NCBI RefSeq assembly: GCF_900107485.1
Contig: NZ_FNQE01000001.1
Span: 62,001 to 126,000 of the forward strand
From: Proteiniborus ethanoligenes
GTDB taxonomy: Bacteria > Bacillota > Clostridia > Tissierellales > Proteiniboraceae
Length of the DNA stretch: 64,000 bases
Direction of reading: 5' to 3'
Part shown: piece after piece, positions 36,618 through 45,189 of the stretch
How the letters are laid out: each line of letters opens with the position of its first letter
How positions within the stretch are numbered: position 1 is the stretch's first letter
Notes under the pieces: generated by a model
Databases searched by the model: none
Told to the model about the DNA's origin: nothing
What the model saw: only the letters and a program-made list of their open reading frames with translations
Program-made: the position numbers and the translations under genes

Positions 36618-36880
36618 TTTTACACCCCTAAATAACAAGATATTAAAGAGACTCACATACAAAAAAATTGCACATTTCACATAAATGGATAATAATTTAT
36701 TTTCTAATAGCTGAATATGAAAACGTCTACTTAATCCTACTTTAATATATGAATAATAAGTGGATTTGTGATTTATGGTGTACAAAAGTTATCACAAAAC
36801 TTAGCTATTTCATAGAATATATTAAAACTAGCGCACTACTAAATATTAGTTATTAATATATGAAATGAGAAGGTGAATAG

Positions 36881-38176
36881 ATGAACATATGTGTTGTTGG
36901 TACAGGATATGTAGGGCTAGTAACTGCATTGGGATTTGCAAAGCTAGGTAATAGAGTAATATGTGTAGATAAAGACGATGATAAAATAGGTAATTTAAAT
37001 AAGGGAATACCTAGTATATACGAAGAAGGGATAGAAGAGATCCTAAGGGAGTGCTTAGAAAAAAAAAGAATTGCTTTTACTAATGACTTATCGGAAGGTA
37101 TAAATAACTCTGAAATAATTTTTATAGCTGTAGGCACACCTGAAAAAGACGATTGGAACATTGATATGACACAAGTCCATGAAGTAGTAAATCAAATTTC
37201 AAATATAATATCCAGCTATAAAATCATTGTAATCAAGAGTACAGTTCCTGTTGGAACTCAAAGAGAAACCAAGAAGCATTTACGTGAGAAAGGTGTTCCA
37301 GAAGAAAACTTTGATATTGTTTCTAATCCTGAATTTTTAAGTGAAGGAAGAGCCTTAAATGATTTCTTAAATGGTGATAGAATAGTAATAGGTTGTGATT
37401 CATCTAAAGGTAAAATTATAATGAGAAAAGTATATGAGCATTTTAATAGCGAAATTATTTATACTTTACCTGAAACTGCTGAAATTATTAAATATGCATC
37501 AAATGCTTTTTTAGCTACAAAGATTTCCTTTATTAATGAGATAGCGAATTTGTGTACTAAGGTGGGAGCAAATATAGAAACTGTAGCCTATGCTATGGGA
37601 CTAGATAAAAGAATAGCTCCAGAATTTCTAAGAGCAGGTATAGGGTTTGGAGGATCTTGCTTTCCTAAAGATACTAAAGCATTAGTTAAAATTGGTGAAA
37701 ATCATGGAATCGATTTAAAAATAATTAGAAGTGCAATTAGAGTAAATGAAAAACAAAGATTAATTCCAATTAAAATATTATTAAATAAATACGGAAAGCT
37801 TGAAAATAAAACTATAACTATTTTAGGATTAGCATTTAAGCCAAAAACAGATGACATTAGAAATGCACCATCTTTAACTATTATAGAGGAATTGATAAAA
37901 AATAAAGCCAGGATAAAATGCTATGATCCTATAGCAACAGATAAGGTGAAAAATATGCAATGGGATATTTTATGTTATAAAAATTTATATGATGCTGTAG
38001 ATAAAAGCGATTGTGCCATTATATGTACTGAATGGGATGAAATATATTCTATGGATTTAAGCATAGTAAAAGAAAGGATGAACTATCCTATGATAATCGA
38101 TGGGAGAAATATTTTGGATTTAGAAAAGGTTAAAGAAAGTGAAATAGAGTACTATTCTATAGGGAGATTAAATTAA
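36881..38176 (+). CDS. UDP-glucose/UDP-hexose 6-dehydrogenase
   Basis: NAD-dependent two-fold oxidation of a UDP-hexose to the uronic acid. The 431-residue length is typical of the UGD/TuaD family. Motifs are ICVVGTGYVGLVTALGFA at the N-terminus, SNPEFLSEGRALNDF, the catalytic Cys in GGSCFPKDTKAL at about residue 260, and the C-terminal GLAFKPKTDDIRNAPSL. GAAGGTG precedes the ATG. Monocistronic with a bidirectional terminator, and divergent from the PVN-tagged transferase. It supplies a uronic acid, probably for the same surface glycan. UDP-glucose against UDP-ManNAc or GlcNAc substrate cannot be told for sure. Confidence 0.92.
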   Translation: MNICVVGTGYVGLVTALGFAKLGNRVICVDKDDDKIGNLNKGIPSIYEEGIEEILRECLEKKRIAFTNDLSEGINNSEIIFIAVGTPEKDDWNIDMTQVHEVVNQISNIISSYKIIVIKSTVPVGTQRETKKHLREKGVPEENFDIVSNPEFLSEGRALNDFLNGDRIVIGCDSSKGKIIMRKVYEHFNSEIIYTLPETAEIIKYASNAFLATKISFINEIANLCTKVGANIETVAYAMGLDKRIAPEFLRAGIGFGGSCFPKDTKALVKIGENHGIDLKIIRSAIRVNEKQRLIPIKILLNKYGKLENKTITILGLAFKPKTDDIRNAPSLTIIEELIKNKARIKCYDPIATDKVKNMQWDILCYKNLYDAVDKSDCAIICTEWDEIYSMDLSIVKERMNYPMIIDGRNILDLEKVKESEIEYYSIGRLN

Positions 38177-38198
38177 TATCCATAAGAATGGTTATAAA

Positions 38199-38239
38199 AA
38201 AACCGCTAAAAAATAAATTATATTCTTTTAGCGGTTTTT
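38199..38239. terminator. Bidirectional terminator after the UDP-hexose dehydrogenase gene
   Basis: AAAACCGCTAAAA and TTTTAGCGGTTTT with a loop of about 15 bases and T-runs outside on both strands. Confidence 0.88.
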
Positions 38240-38246
38240 GGCTGTT

Positions 38247-39041
38247 TTATATATCGACATAAGGAGTAAAATCCACTATATCCTGTTTTACTTTTTTACA
38301 CATTCTCAATAAATCATTCTCAGAAATTTTCCAAGTATGAGAGTCAGGGAATTCACTTCTAATATAAACATGATGGAATCTATTTGTAGAATATATTTTA
38401 AAGCCCTTTTCAACGCAGTCTTTAGAAAATCTGGTATCAACGCCTCTTGGTATATCGGCAAATTTAACACTGTTGAAAACGTGTTTTTTTATTATTAATG
38501 TAGGTCCATCCATGTGCTTTACATACTTATTTTCATTTTTAGGAGAACGAATTGCAAGAATTTTACTTTTTTTAAAATAAACAAAAGAAGAGGCTTTACC
38601 GATTATATCAGCATATTTTAAAGCTTCAATAGAATTTGACAGGTATTTTGGTCCATAATAATCGTCATCATCAAATTTAGCTATAATATTAGCCCTCGCT
38701 TTAGATACACCAAAATTAAGGCAACTTCCTAAAGTTACATTCTCATCAAGCTGAAATACACTTATATTTTTATAAGATTTTACTTGTTCATCCCATATAC
38801 TTTTATTTATATTATTATTATTTAGAATTATTATCATTTCTTTATTTTTGTGTATTTGCCTATTATAATTTTCAAATACATTATCTAAGGAATTTTCTCT
38901 CATTGTGCATACTATAACTGATATAGCGGGATAATCATCTTTTGATTTTACTTTAAATATATCCTTATTTTTTTTCCCTGCAAACTTTGTTTTGATTTTT
39001 ATGAATTTAGTTATTATTTTATTTACAGGTTTATTATTCAA
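38247..39041 (-). CDS. GT2-type glycosyltransferase with N-terminal PVN tag
   Basis: A protein of about 264 residues starting at TTG, 6 bases after AGGGGG. The ATG 18 bases upstream has no ribosome site. The tag NNKPVNKI lies at residues 2-9, followed by a basic stretch of about 35 residues. The GT-A fold shows ISVIVCTMRENSLDNVFENY, KEMIIILNNNN, NIIAKFDDDDYYGPKYL, LAIRSPKNENKYV, HMDGPTLIIKK and SHTWKIS. It is the closest in motif spelling to the gene ending at 39137. Each is transcribed separately. Surface-glycan function is inferred. Confidence 0.85.
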   Translation of the reverse strand: MNNKPVNKIITKFIKIKTKFAGKKNKDIFKVKSKDDYPAISVIVCTMRENSLDNVFENYNRQIHKNKEMIIILNNNNINKSIWDEQVKSYKNISVFQLDENVTLGSCLNFGVSKARANIIAKFDDDDYYGPKYLSNSIEALKYADIIGKASSFVYFKKSKILAIRSPKNENKYVKHMDGPTLIIKKHVFNSVKFADIPRGVDTRFSKDCVEKGFKIYSTNRFHHVYIRSEFPDSHTWKISENDLLRMCKKVKQDIVDFTPYVDI

Positions 39042-39136
39042 TTTTTTACCCCCTAGCATAATTGTATATATGTGAGTCTAATTTATCTTATGCAGTATAT
39101 GCATACTTGTGAAATTTGAACAAAGGCAATAAAAAA

Positions 39137-39859
39137 TTACTTTTTATTTATATATTTTTTATAGTCATCTACCTTACCAATTATCAAACACAATTTCATA
39201 AAAAGCTCATCTTTAATATTCCAAGCATGCTTATCTATTAGACCATGTCTTACATAAACATAGTTATACTTGTCAATGGCATACATTTTGATTCCATTTT
39301 TAGTACAATCCTTGCAAAATTGAATATCCTCACCTAAGGATTTTTCAACAAACCTTATTTTATTAAAAATTTCCCTTTTAAACATGAGGGTAGGGCCTTC
39401 AATTCGATAAACATATCTATTATCTCTTTTCGGATTTCTTATGGCTAAAGTTTGAGTGTTTTGAAAATATACAAATGTAGTATATTTGCCAATGACATCT
39501 GCATATTTAAACCCTTTAATTGATTGCGATAGATATTCAGGTCCATAATAGTCATCATCGTCAAATTTTGCAATGATATTATATTTTGCTTTTTCAATAC
39601 CAAAGTTTAAACAGTAACCTAAAGTTTTTTTCTCATCAACTTGAAAAACAGATATATTATCATGTTTTTTTGCTTCTCTAGTCCATTCCTGCATGTTCAT
39701 TTTATTATTGTTGAGAACTAGAATTAGTTCTTTATCCTTAAAGGATTGTTGATTGTAGTTTTCAAAAACATTTTGCATATATCTAGGCCTGTTTGTACAT
39801 GTAATGACAGAGATATTGTAATTCACGGTATGGACTTTAGAAACCTGTTCGTTTTTCAT
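39137..39859 (-). CDS. GT2-type glycosyltransferase, paralogue without the PVN tag
   Basis: A 240-residue protein. The start is placed at the ATG after GGAGAGCATAATT, 15 codons into the longest frame. The short N-terminus KNEQVSKVHTVNYN replaces the long tagged leader of its paralogues. The GT-A fold then follows directly with ISVITCTNRPRYMQNVFENY, KELILVLNNN, NIIAKFDDDDYYGPEYL at about residue 108, TLAIRNPKRDNRYV, EGPTLMFKR and HAWNIK. All metal-site residues are kept. This comparison shows that the catalytic unit needs no tagged extension. Confidence 0.85.
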   Translation of the reverse strand: MKNEQVSKVHTVNYNISVITCTNRPRYMQNVFENYNQQSFKDKELILVLNNNKMNMQEWTREAKKHDNISVFQVDEKKTLGYCLNFGIEKAKYNIIAKFDDDDYYGPEYLSQSIKGFKYADVIGKYTTFVYFQNTQTLAIRNPKRDNRYVYRIEGPTLMFKREIFNKIRFVEKSLGEDIQFCKDCTKNGIKMYAIDKYNYVYVRHGLIDKHAWNIKDELFMKLCLIIGKVDDYKKYINKK

Positions 39860-39947
39860 AATTATGCTCTCCAAAATAAAAGTTTTTGTAACAACAATAA
39901 ACATTAATTACATATTGATATTATATAAACTTAAAGGAAGTGAAAGT

Positions 39948-40241
39948 ATGGATATAAAGTTAGCTAGTAGTGGGGGTTATTACCTAGCTGTGTTTAAATC
40001 AAAAAACTATGCTGTTCAACTTTATTACAAATTAGAAAAAGCTGGTTATGGCATATTTCAATTAGTATCTACACCCTGTCAATTAAAAGGAGGATGCAGT
40101 TACTCAATTAAATTCTATAAGCTTAGCGATGTAAATTATCTTAAAAAGTATTCTACTGATTTTGATGAAGACATATCAGGAATTTATTATGCAGAAAAAA
40201 AAGATGGAGCAAAAGTTTATAAAATAATAAGCAACATCTAA
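39948..40241 (+). CDS. DUF3343 (putative Se/S carrier-like) protein
   Basis: A 97-residue protein of the DUF3343 type, proposed in the literature of the family to be selenium or sulfur carriers because many members hold cysteines. Here YLAVFKSKNYAVQLYYKLEK at the N-terminus and STPCQLKGGCSYSIKF with two cysteines at about residues 45-58 are visible. The start is the ATG after AAGGAAGTGAAAGT. Its last four bases overlap the convergent downstream gene. Function is not known. Confidence 0.75.
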   Translation: MDIKLASSGGYYLAVFKSKNYAVQLYYKLEKAGYGIFQLVSTPCQLKGGCSYSIKFYKLSDVNYLKKYSTDFDEDISGIYYAEKKDGAKVYKIISNI

Positions 40242-41677
40242 TATCTATTAAAAAGTCTTGACCAAAATCCTCTTTTTGATCTTTTAATAGTTAAGTCATA
40301 TAATTTTTTATCTATATCCAAAAAGCATTGATTATTTAAATCAATAGACTCGTTGAAAATTTGGAGAGTATCTTCTATGGTTTCAAATTGAGATGTCAAA
40401 AGAGTCATCATTTTTTTTAGTTCAATAATTTCGTTTGAAACAGTGGATATTAATTGATAAACGGATTCTATCTCATGTTTGATGTCTATGAATTTACTAG
40501 TTTGATCTACTGCTTTTTCTTCATTTTCATTTTGAAAGCTTTTTTGTTCAATACTATCTTCTTCATCAATTATATCTTTATTGGATATATTACTGTTTAA
40601 ATTGTAGTCATAATTCTGTGAAGAATAGTCTTGTAAATGCTTTATGGGACCAGATTTAAGTAAACAAGGGATACTATCTAATAGTAGATAAACATGATTA
40701 AACTTTTGCATATTTCTATCTGAAGTGCTGCTTATTATATATTTTGCAGAACAGATTTTGGACTCTTTATTTATATAATAGGTGTCATTTTGGCTCCAAT
40801 GAAATCCATAGTCATTAGAAGTTAAACATGTAATTTCGTTTTTGAATATGGATAATATATTTAAAGAATCCTTGTATTGAAAAATAACAGGATGTAGACT
40901 GTCGCTATAAAGCTCATAGAGAGTTTCTTCTCTCCATGTGTTTTTGTTAATGCCTAGTCCAGAATAATGCTTATATTTTGCTTTAAAAAGATTGCCATCA
41001 TGAACTAACCAAAGGGCATGGATATTATCCTTTAAGTCAACTAAAATTTGTGGGTTTGTATTTATTAATTCTGTTTTTGCAATTAATTGAGGGACTTGGC
41101 ACCATTTTTTTGAAGATGAGTTGAAATAAACATATTGAATTGCCTGAGAACCTTCTAAGTTTGAAGTATATAACATATGAATGTTATCAAATCTATCAAA
41201 ATCAAATGAATATAAAGGCATCATTTTACTCGATGTGAAGCTAATAGCATTTATTTTTTCCCAATTTCCTTTTGTTCCGATTAAATGCTGAATAGTCCAT
41301 ACTTTTTTATTTACAAGATTAGAAAAGGAGAAGAATATATGTACACTTTCTTTATTGAGCTTTAACGTCAAATAATTATAATAGTTTGATTTAATATCTA
41401 GTTGAGTTAGTGTTTTTTTTGCCCATTTATTACTTGAGTAAAGATAATAGTTAATTTTTCCTTCATTATTTAAATAAATTAAATGGATTCTGTCGTTGCT
41501 ATCAATATCTACTGAAAAACTAATGATTTTATCATCAGATACTAAGTACTCATCAGTTAAAAATTGGTTACTATCATAAAATTCATACTTAATTTTTTTA
41601 TCTTTATCCATATAAAACCTAAAAGCTTCATTTGTGGAATTCATAACAATATAATTGCTAGTGCAATAACCATTCAT
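40238..41677 (-). CDS. Unrecognised 479-residue protein: beta-rich repeats plus C-terminal coiled coil
   Basis: I do not recognise a named family. Residues 1-330 alternate short beta-like strands with recurring patterns such as DSNDRIHLIYLN, DRFDNIHMLYTS and DLKDNIHALWLV, about 60-70 residues apart. That looks like a beta-propeller (sialidase or BNR-like blades). Residues about 330-390 are acidic and low in complexity. Residues about 390-455 have heptad-like hydrophobic spacing, probably a coiled coil. It ends in a basic RSKRGFWSRLFNRY tail. No signal peptide is present. It lies between the DUF3343 gene and a clostridial surface-type protein, at the edge of the glycan region. A structural spore or surface component is possible. 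Confidence 0.6.
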   Translation of the reverse strand: MNGYCTSNYIVMNSTNEAFRFYMDKDKKIKYEFYDSNQFLTDEYLVSDDKIISFSVDIDSNDRIHLIYLNNEGKINYYLYSSNKWAKKTLTQLDIKSNYYNYLTLKLNKESVHIFFSFSNLVNKKVWTIQHLIGTKGNWEKINAISFTSSKMMPLYSFDFDRFDNIHMLYTSNLEGSQAIQYVYFNSSSKKWCQVPQLIAKTELINTNPQILVDLKDNIHALWLVHDGNLFKAKYKHYSGLGINKNTWREETLYELYSDSLHPVIFQYKDSLNILSIFKNEITCLTSNDYGFHWSQNDTYYINKESKICSAKYIISSTSDRNMQKFNHVYLLLDSIPCLLKSGPIKHLQDYSSQNYDYNLNSNISNKDIIDEEDSIEQKSFQNENEEKAVDQTSKFIDIKHEIESVYQLISTVSNEIIELKKMMTLLTSQFETIEDTLQIFNESIDLNNQCFLDIDKKLYDLTIKRSKRGFWSRLFNRY

Positions 41678-41790
41678 CGAGCATCGCTCCTTTAAATTAA
41701 TTAAAAATCAATCACAATTCTACCTATAATTCATAATATGAAAGTAAAGATGAATTTATTAAATAATATTTGGTAAAGGAGTGAAAAGCT

Positions 41791-42423
41791 ATGGTAAACG
41801 GATTCGATCCAAGTCCTGGTGAAGAATTCATGCCAGATGATCTAAGTTATATTACTGAAACAGTATGTATAATTACTGATAAGGTATATGCTCATTGTCA
41901 GCAAAGAGAATGTTTCCCAAGAGTAGATGTTGATTTAGGAGAGAAGACATTTTCAAGTATTAGATTCAGACCAGGTTTTATTGTTGAGAACACATTAATT
42001 GTAACAGACATACAAAACAGACCAAACTTTAGAAGAGTAAGATTCACATTAAGAGTACCATTTGAAGTAGTAGCTAATGACGGTAGTATTATCAAAGGAT
42101 TTCTTCCAGATATTTTTAAGGACATAATACTATTTATTCCAAATGCAAGGGATGAATTTGATTTTAGAATAGTAGTTGAAACAGCATCAAGAGTACTAGG
42201 GGAACCTACTCTAAGTGGATGTGTGCTTTCATTTGCTGTTGGAGTTTTCATAATCGTAAAAGTTGTGGGTAGAGTACAGTTACTTATTCCAGCATTCGGT
42301 TTCTGCCCTGAGCCACCAGAGTGCGTAGAGTTTAGCCCGACAGATATTTGCGACAATTTCGATTATGAGCCATTCCCTGATTTTTTCCCTCCACAATTTG
42401 AAGATTTGTTCCCAGATGCATAA
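41791..42423 (+). CDS. Clostridial surface-type protein, 210 residues, Pro/Phe-rich C-terminus
   Basis: No enzymatic motif. The protein contains TDKVYAHCQQRECFPRVDVD near the N-terminus and NRPNFRRVRFTLRVPFEVV. These are followed by FIPNARDEFDFRIVVET, a hydrophobic FAVGVFIIVKVVG segment, and an acidic, aromatic tail (EPFPDFFPPQFEDLF). I recall this type as a conserved protein of spore-forming clostridia without known function. Strand-rich cysteine-bearing layout resembles spore coat/exosporium proteins and is loosely like the CsxC-type pair at 11-13 kb. No signal peptide is present, in keeping with assembly from the mother cell. AAGGAGTG precedes the ATG. Confidence 0.6.
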   Translation: MVNGFDPSPGEEFMPDDLSYITETVCIITDKVYAHCQQRECFPRVDVDLGEKTFSSIRFRPGFIVENTLIVTDIQNRPNFRRVRFTLRVPFEVVANDGSIIKGFLPDIFKDIILFIPNARDEFDFRIVVETASRVLGEPTLSGCVLSFAVGVFIIVKVVGRVQLLIPAFGFCPEPPECVEFSPTDICDNFDYEPFPDFFPPQFEDLFPDA

Positions 42424-42424
42424 A

Positions 42425-42477
42425 AAAGAGGAGCATTTGCTCCTCTTGGGCTGCTAACTAAGTTAGTAGCTTTTTTT
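42425..42477 (+). terminator. Double hairpin terminator
   Basis: AAGAGGAGC/GCTCCTCTT is directly followed by GCTACTAACT-type stem (GCTGCTAACT/AGTTAGTAGC) and eight T. The second is the canonical terminator; the gene on the other strand begins to end here too. Confidence 0.88.
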
Positions 42478-42480
42478 TAT

Positions 42481-43293
42481 TTATTTTCCAATGAAAATTT
42501 CTGTATAGTATCCATTTACAATTCCAATTCCCACATGAGTATAATTAGGATTTAGGATGTTTTTTCTATGACCTTCAGAGTTCATTAAGCTATTGTGAGC
42601 ATTTTCAACACTATAATTTTTAGCTATATTTTCACCGAAATATCTATAGGAAACACCTTCGTTTTTCAAAAGGGTTGTGGAACTACCAAAGGTAGGAGAA
42701 GTATGAGAGAAATATGAGTTGTCATTCATGTCTTGAGATTTTATTTTTGCTGCCTTAAAGGTCTTTTCGTCTATTTGAAGAGGGCTTACTCCTGCTTTCT
42801 TTCTCTCTTGATTTATTAAATCAAATAATTTTCTTTCCTCAGCACTAATTCCTTTATATTCTTGTTGTGTAGATTCAGTGCTAGTGTTCCCATTGTTGCT
42901 TGGTGTGGTAGTTTCGTCTTTAGCACCACTATTATTACTTGGTGTATTAGACTCAGTGTTAGTGTTGCCATTACTACTTGGTGTATTAGAACCAGTGTTA
43001 TCATTTCCAGTATTGCTTTGGCTATTAGGGATAGTAACTAGGTTTGAATTTCCTTTACTACCGTAATATCTAAATACAATATTAGAATATTTATTTGATA
43101 TTCCAGTTCCTTTTATAATACTGCAGTTGGTAGACTGATTATCTGTGTATGTTTTACAATTTTTAATACTATAGCCATAGGAGTTATTAGCATTAAGGTT
43201 ATCAATTAACACATCAGCCTTTACTGTTGAACTAGAGCCTAAAAATACTAGAGTTCCAACCACCATTCCTAAGATTTTTTTATTGTGCTTCAT
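42481..43293 (-). CDS. Secreted CAP-domain (SCP/YkwD-like) protein
   Basis: A 270-residue protein exported by an N-terminal signal peptide (KKILGMVVGTLVFLGSSSTVKA). Residues about 27-90 are a small unrecognised domain with three cysteines. Residues about 92-145 are a low-complexity linker of repeated SNTPSNNGNT-type units. Residues about 150-270 form a CAP domain with LFDLINQERKKAG, FGENIA and NSEGHRKNILNPNYTHVGIG. The same CAP layout occurs in the spore-associated YkwD/SafA-partner proteins. CAP proteins act outside the cell, and their biochemical activity in bacteria is mostly unknown. Monocistronic. Confidence 0.87.
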   Translation of the reverse strand: MKHNKKILGMVVGTLVFLGSSSTVKADVLIDNLNANNSYGYSIKNCKTYTDNQSTNCSIIKGTGISNKYSNIVFRYYGSKGNSNLVTIPNSQSNTGNDNTGSNTPSSNGNTNTESNTPSNNSGAKDETTTPSNNGNTSTESTQQEYKGISAEERKLFDLINQERKKAGVSPLQIDEKTFKAAKIKSQDMNDNSYFSHTSPTFGSSTTLLKNEGVSYRYFGENIAKNYSVENAHNSLMNSEGHRKNILNPNYTHVGIGIVNGYYTEIFIGK

Positions 43294-43433
43294 AAAATAT
43301 CAACTCCCTTGTAATTTTTTAGTCTATGCTTAACTCCTTGTTAAACATTTTAACACAAGGTTTTACAAAAAACGACAAAAAGTTTGTATGTAATTTTTGG
43401 ATATAACAAAAAAATAATACAAACAAATGAATG

Positions 43434-43462
43434 TTGACAGAAATGGTAGGGTATAATATACT
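43434..43462 (+). promoter_or_regulatory. Promoter of the iscRSU operon
   Basis: TTGACA at 43434-43439 and TATACT at 43457-43462 are spaced by 17 bases. An alternative TATAAT at 43452 would give only 12 bases. Confidence 0.75.
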
Positions 43463-43470
43463 TAATAAAG

Positions 43471-43495
43471 AATACCTAGTAGTATACTTGGAATT
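43471..43495 (+). promoter_or_regulatory. iscR: Putative IscR/Rrf2 operator
   Basis: An imperfect palindrome with half-sites AATACCTAG and CTTGGAATT (7 of 9 symmetric positions) separated by 7 bases. It sits just after the -10 element and before the iscR ribosome site, where autoregulation by an Rrf2 protein would act. Confidence 0.45.
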
Positions 43496-43511
43496 AAAAA
43501 GAGGTGGTTAA

Positions 43512-43961
43512 ATGAAACTTTCAACTAAAGGAAGATATGGGCTAAAGGCTATGTTTGAATTAGCTCTCCATTATGGAGAAGGTCCTATACCTTTAAAAAA
43601 TATTGCCGAGAGCCAAGATATTTCTGAGAATTATTTAGAGCAATTGATAGCAGTGTTAAGAAGAAATGGTTTAGCTACTAGTGTAAGAGGGGCTCAAGGA
43701 GGATATATGCTCAACGAAAGTCCTAATAACATAACTGTTGGTGATATTATTAGAGCATTAGAAGGAGATATTGCACCCTCAGATTGTGTACTAGATGAAA
43801 ATTTAAATAAATGTTTTAAAGAAGAGTTCTGTGTTACCAAAAATGTATGGATTAAGATTAGAGATAGCATCAATGACGTAATTGATTCAATCACTCTAAA
43901 AGATATGGTTGATGATTTTGAAAAAATAAACGAAGAAAAAGAATATATGTACTATATCTAA
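43512..43961 (+). CDS. iscR: Rrf2-family iron-sulfur cluster regulator (IscR-like)
   Basis: A 149-residue DNA-binding protein. The winged helix contains STKGRYGLKAMFELA, ISENYLEQLIAVLRRNGLA and the wing GAQGGYML. Three cysteines at about residues 95, 104 and 110 (CVLDENLNKC, EEFC) are spaced as in cluster-binding IscR-type members. It is the first gene of iscR-iscS-iscU and probably senses cluster supply and represses its own operon. AAAGAGGTG precedes the ATG. Confidence 0.9.
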   Translation: MKLSTKGRYGLKAMFELALHYGEGPIPLKNIAESQDISENYLEQLIAVLRRNGLATSVRGAQGGYMLNESPNNITVGDIIRALEGDIAPSDCVLDENLNKCFKEEFCVTKNVWIKIRDSINDVIDSITLKDMVDDFEKINEEKEYMYYI

Positions 43962-43998
43962 TAAAATTTTTGATATGCAGTCCTTAGGAGGGTGAAAA

Positions 43999-45174
43999 AT
44001 GATTAGACAAGTGTATTTAGATAATGCAGCTACTACTCCTGTAAAAAAACAGGTTCTTGATGAGATGCTACCATTTTTTAAGGAAAAATACGGGAATCCA
44101 TCAAGCATATATAGACTTGGACAAGAAACTAGAAATGCTATTGATGAGGTTAGAGAAAAGGTAGCAAATGTAATAAATGCTAAGCCAAGAGAAATTTATT
44201 TTACAGCTGGTGGCTCTGAAGCTGATAACTGGGCAATAAAGGGTATTGCCTTTGCAAATAAAGATAAAGGAAATCATATTATTACTTCTAAAATAGAACA
44301 CCATGGAGTTTTACATACATGTGAATATTTAGAAAAAAATGGTTTTGAAGTTACCTACTTAGATGTTGACGAAAATGGGATAGTAAATATGGAGCAATTA
44401 AAGGATTCAATAACAGACAAAACAATATTGATTTCTATAATGTTCGCAAATAATGAGATTGGAACAATACAACCAATAGAAGAAATAGGTAAAATAGCTC
44501 GTGATAATAAGGTTTATTTTCACACAGATGCTGTACAGGCAATAGGTAATATTAATATTGATGTTGAGAAGCTAAATATAGACTTATTATCTATGTCTGC
44601 ACATAAACTATACGGTCCAAAGGGTGTAGGAGCGCTTTATATTAAACAAGGAGTAAAAATTCACCCATATATGCACGGAGGTGCTCAAGAGAGAAATAGA
44701 AGAGCTGGAACAGAAAATATACCAGGTATTATAGGCTTTGGCAAAGCTATAGAGTTGGCTTATGAAACACTGGATGAACATAATGAAAGATTAACGAAAT
44801 TAAGGGATAAATTAATAAGAGATATAAAAGAAAATATTGAGTATGTTAGATTAAATGGACATCCAGATAAGAGACTACCAGGAAACGTTAATTTTTCATT
44901 TGAGTTTATTGAAGGCGAATCATTATTACTTAGCTTAGATATGCTAGGTATATGTGCATCAAGTGGATCTGCATGTACTTCAGGCTCTCTAGATCCATCC
45001 CATGTGCTACTTGCAATAGGGCTTCCACATGAAATTGCCCACGGCTCTTTAAGATTGACTTTAGGAGACTTTAACACTGAAGAAGATGTAGACTATGTAG
45101 TAGAGAGTTTAATAAAAGTTGTAGATAGATTAAGACAGATGTCACCATTATACGAAAACGTTAAGAAAAAGTAA
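43999..45174 (+). CDS. Cysteine desulfurase (IscS/NifS type)
   Basis: A PLP enzyme that takes sulfur from cysteine for iron-sulfur cluster assembly. The 391-residue protein has YLDNAATTPV at the N-terminus and HHGVLH. The PLP lysine is in SMSAHKLYGPKG at about residue 206, and the active-site Cys loop is in CASSGSACTSGS at about 323-333. The long flexible loop is typical of group I enzymes. It lies 37 bases after iscR and 15 bases before iscU. GGAGGGTG precedes the ATG. Confidence 0.95.
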   Translation: MIRQVYLDNAATTPVKKQVLDEMLPFFKEKYGNPSSIYRLGQETRNAIDEVREKVANVINAKPREIYFTAGGSEADNWAIKGIAFANKDKGNHIITSKIEHHGVLHTCEYLEKNGFEVTYLDVDENGIVNMEQLKDSITDKTILISIMFANNEIGTIQPIEEIGKIARDNKVYFHTDAVQAIGNINIDVEKLNIDLLSMSAHKLYGPKGVGALYIKQGVKIHPYMHGGAQERNRRAGTENIPGIIGFGKAIELAYETLDEHNERLTKLRDKLIRDIKENIEYVRLNGHPDKRLPGNVNFSFEFIEGESLLLSLDMLGICASSGSACTSGSLDPSHVLLAIGLPHEIAHGSLRLTLGDFNTEEDVDYVVESLIKVVDRLRQMSPLYENVKKK

Positions 45175-45189
45175 GGGGGTAAATAAATT

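Noticed and set aside
42816-43066. Opposite and out-of-frame ORFs in the linker of the CAP-domain gene
   Set aside because: They arise from the repetitive Ser/Asn/Thr linker codons and have no ribosome site or family pattern.
43434-43457. TTGACA with TATAAT as iscR promoter
   Set aside because: Spacing is 12 bases. The overlapping TATACT at 43457 gives the correct 17.
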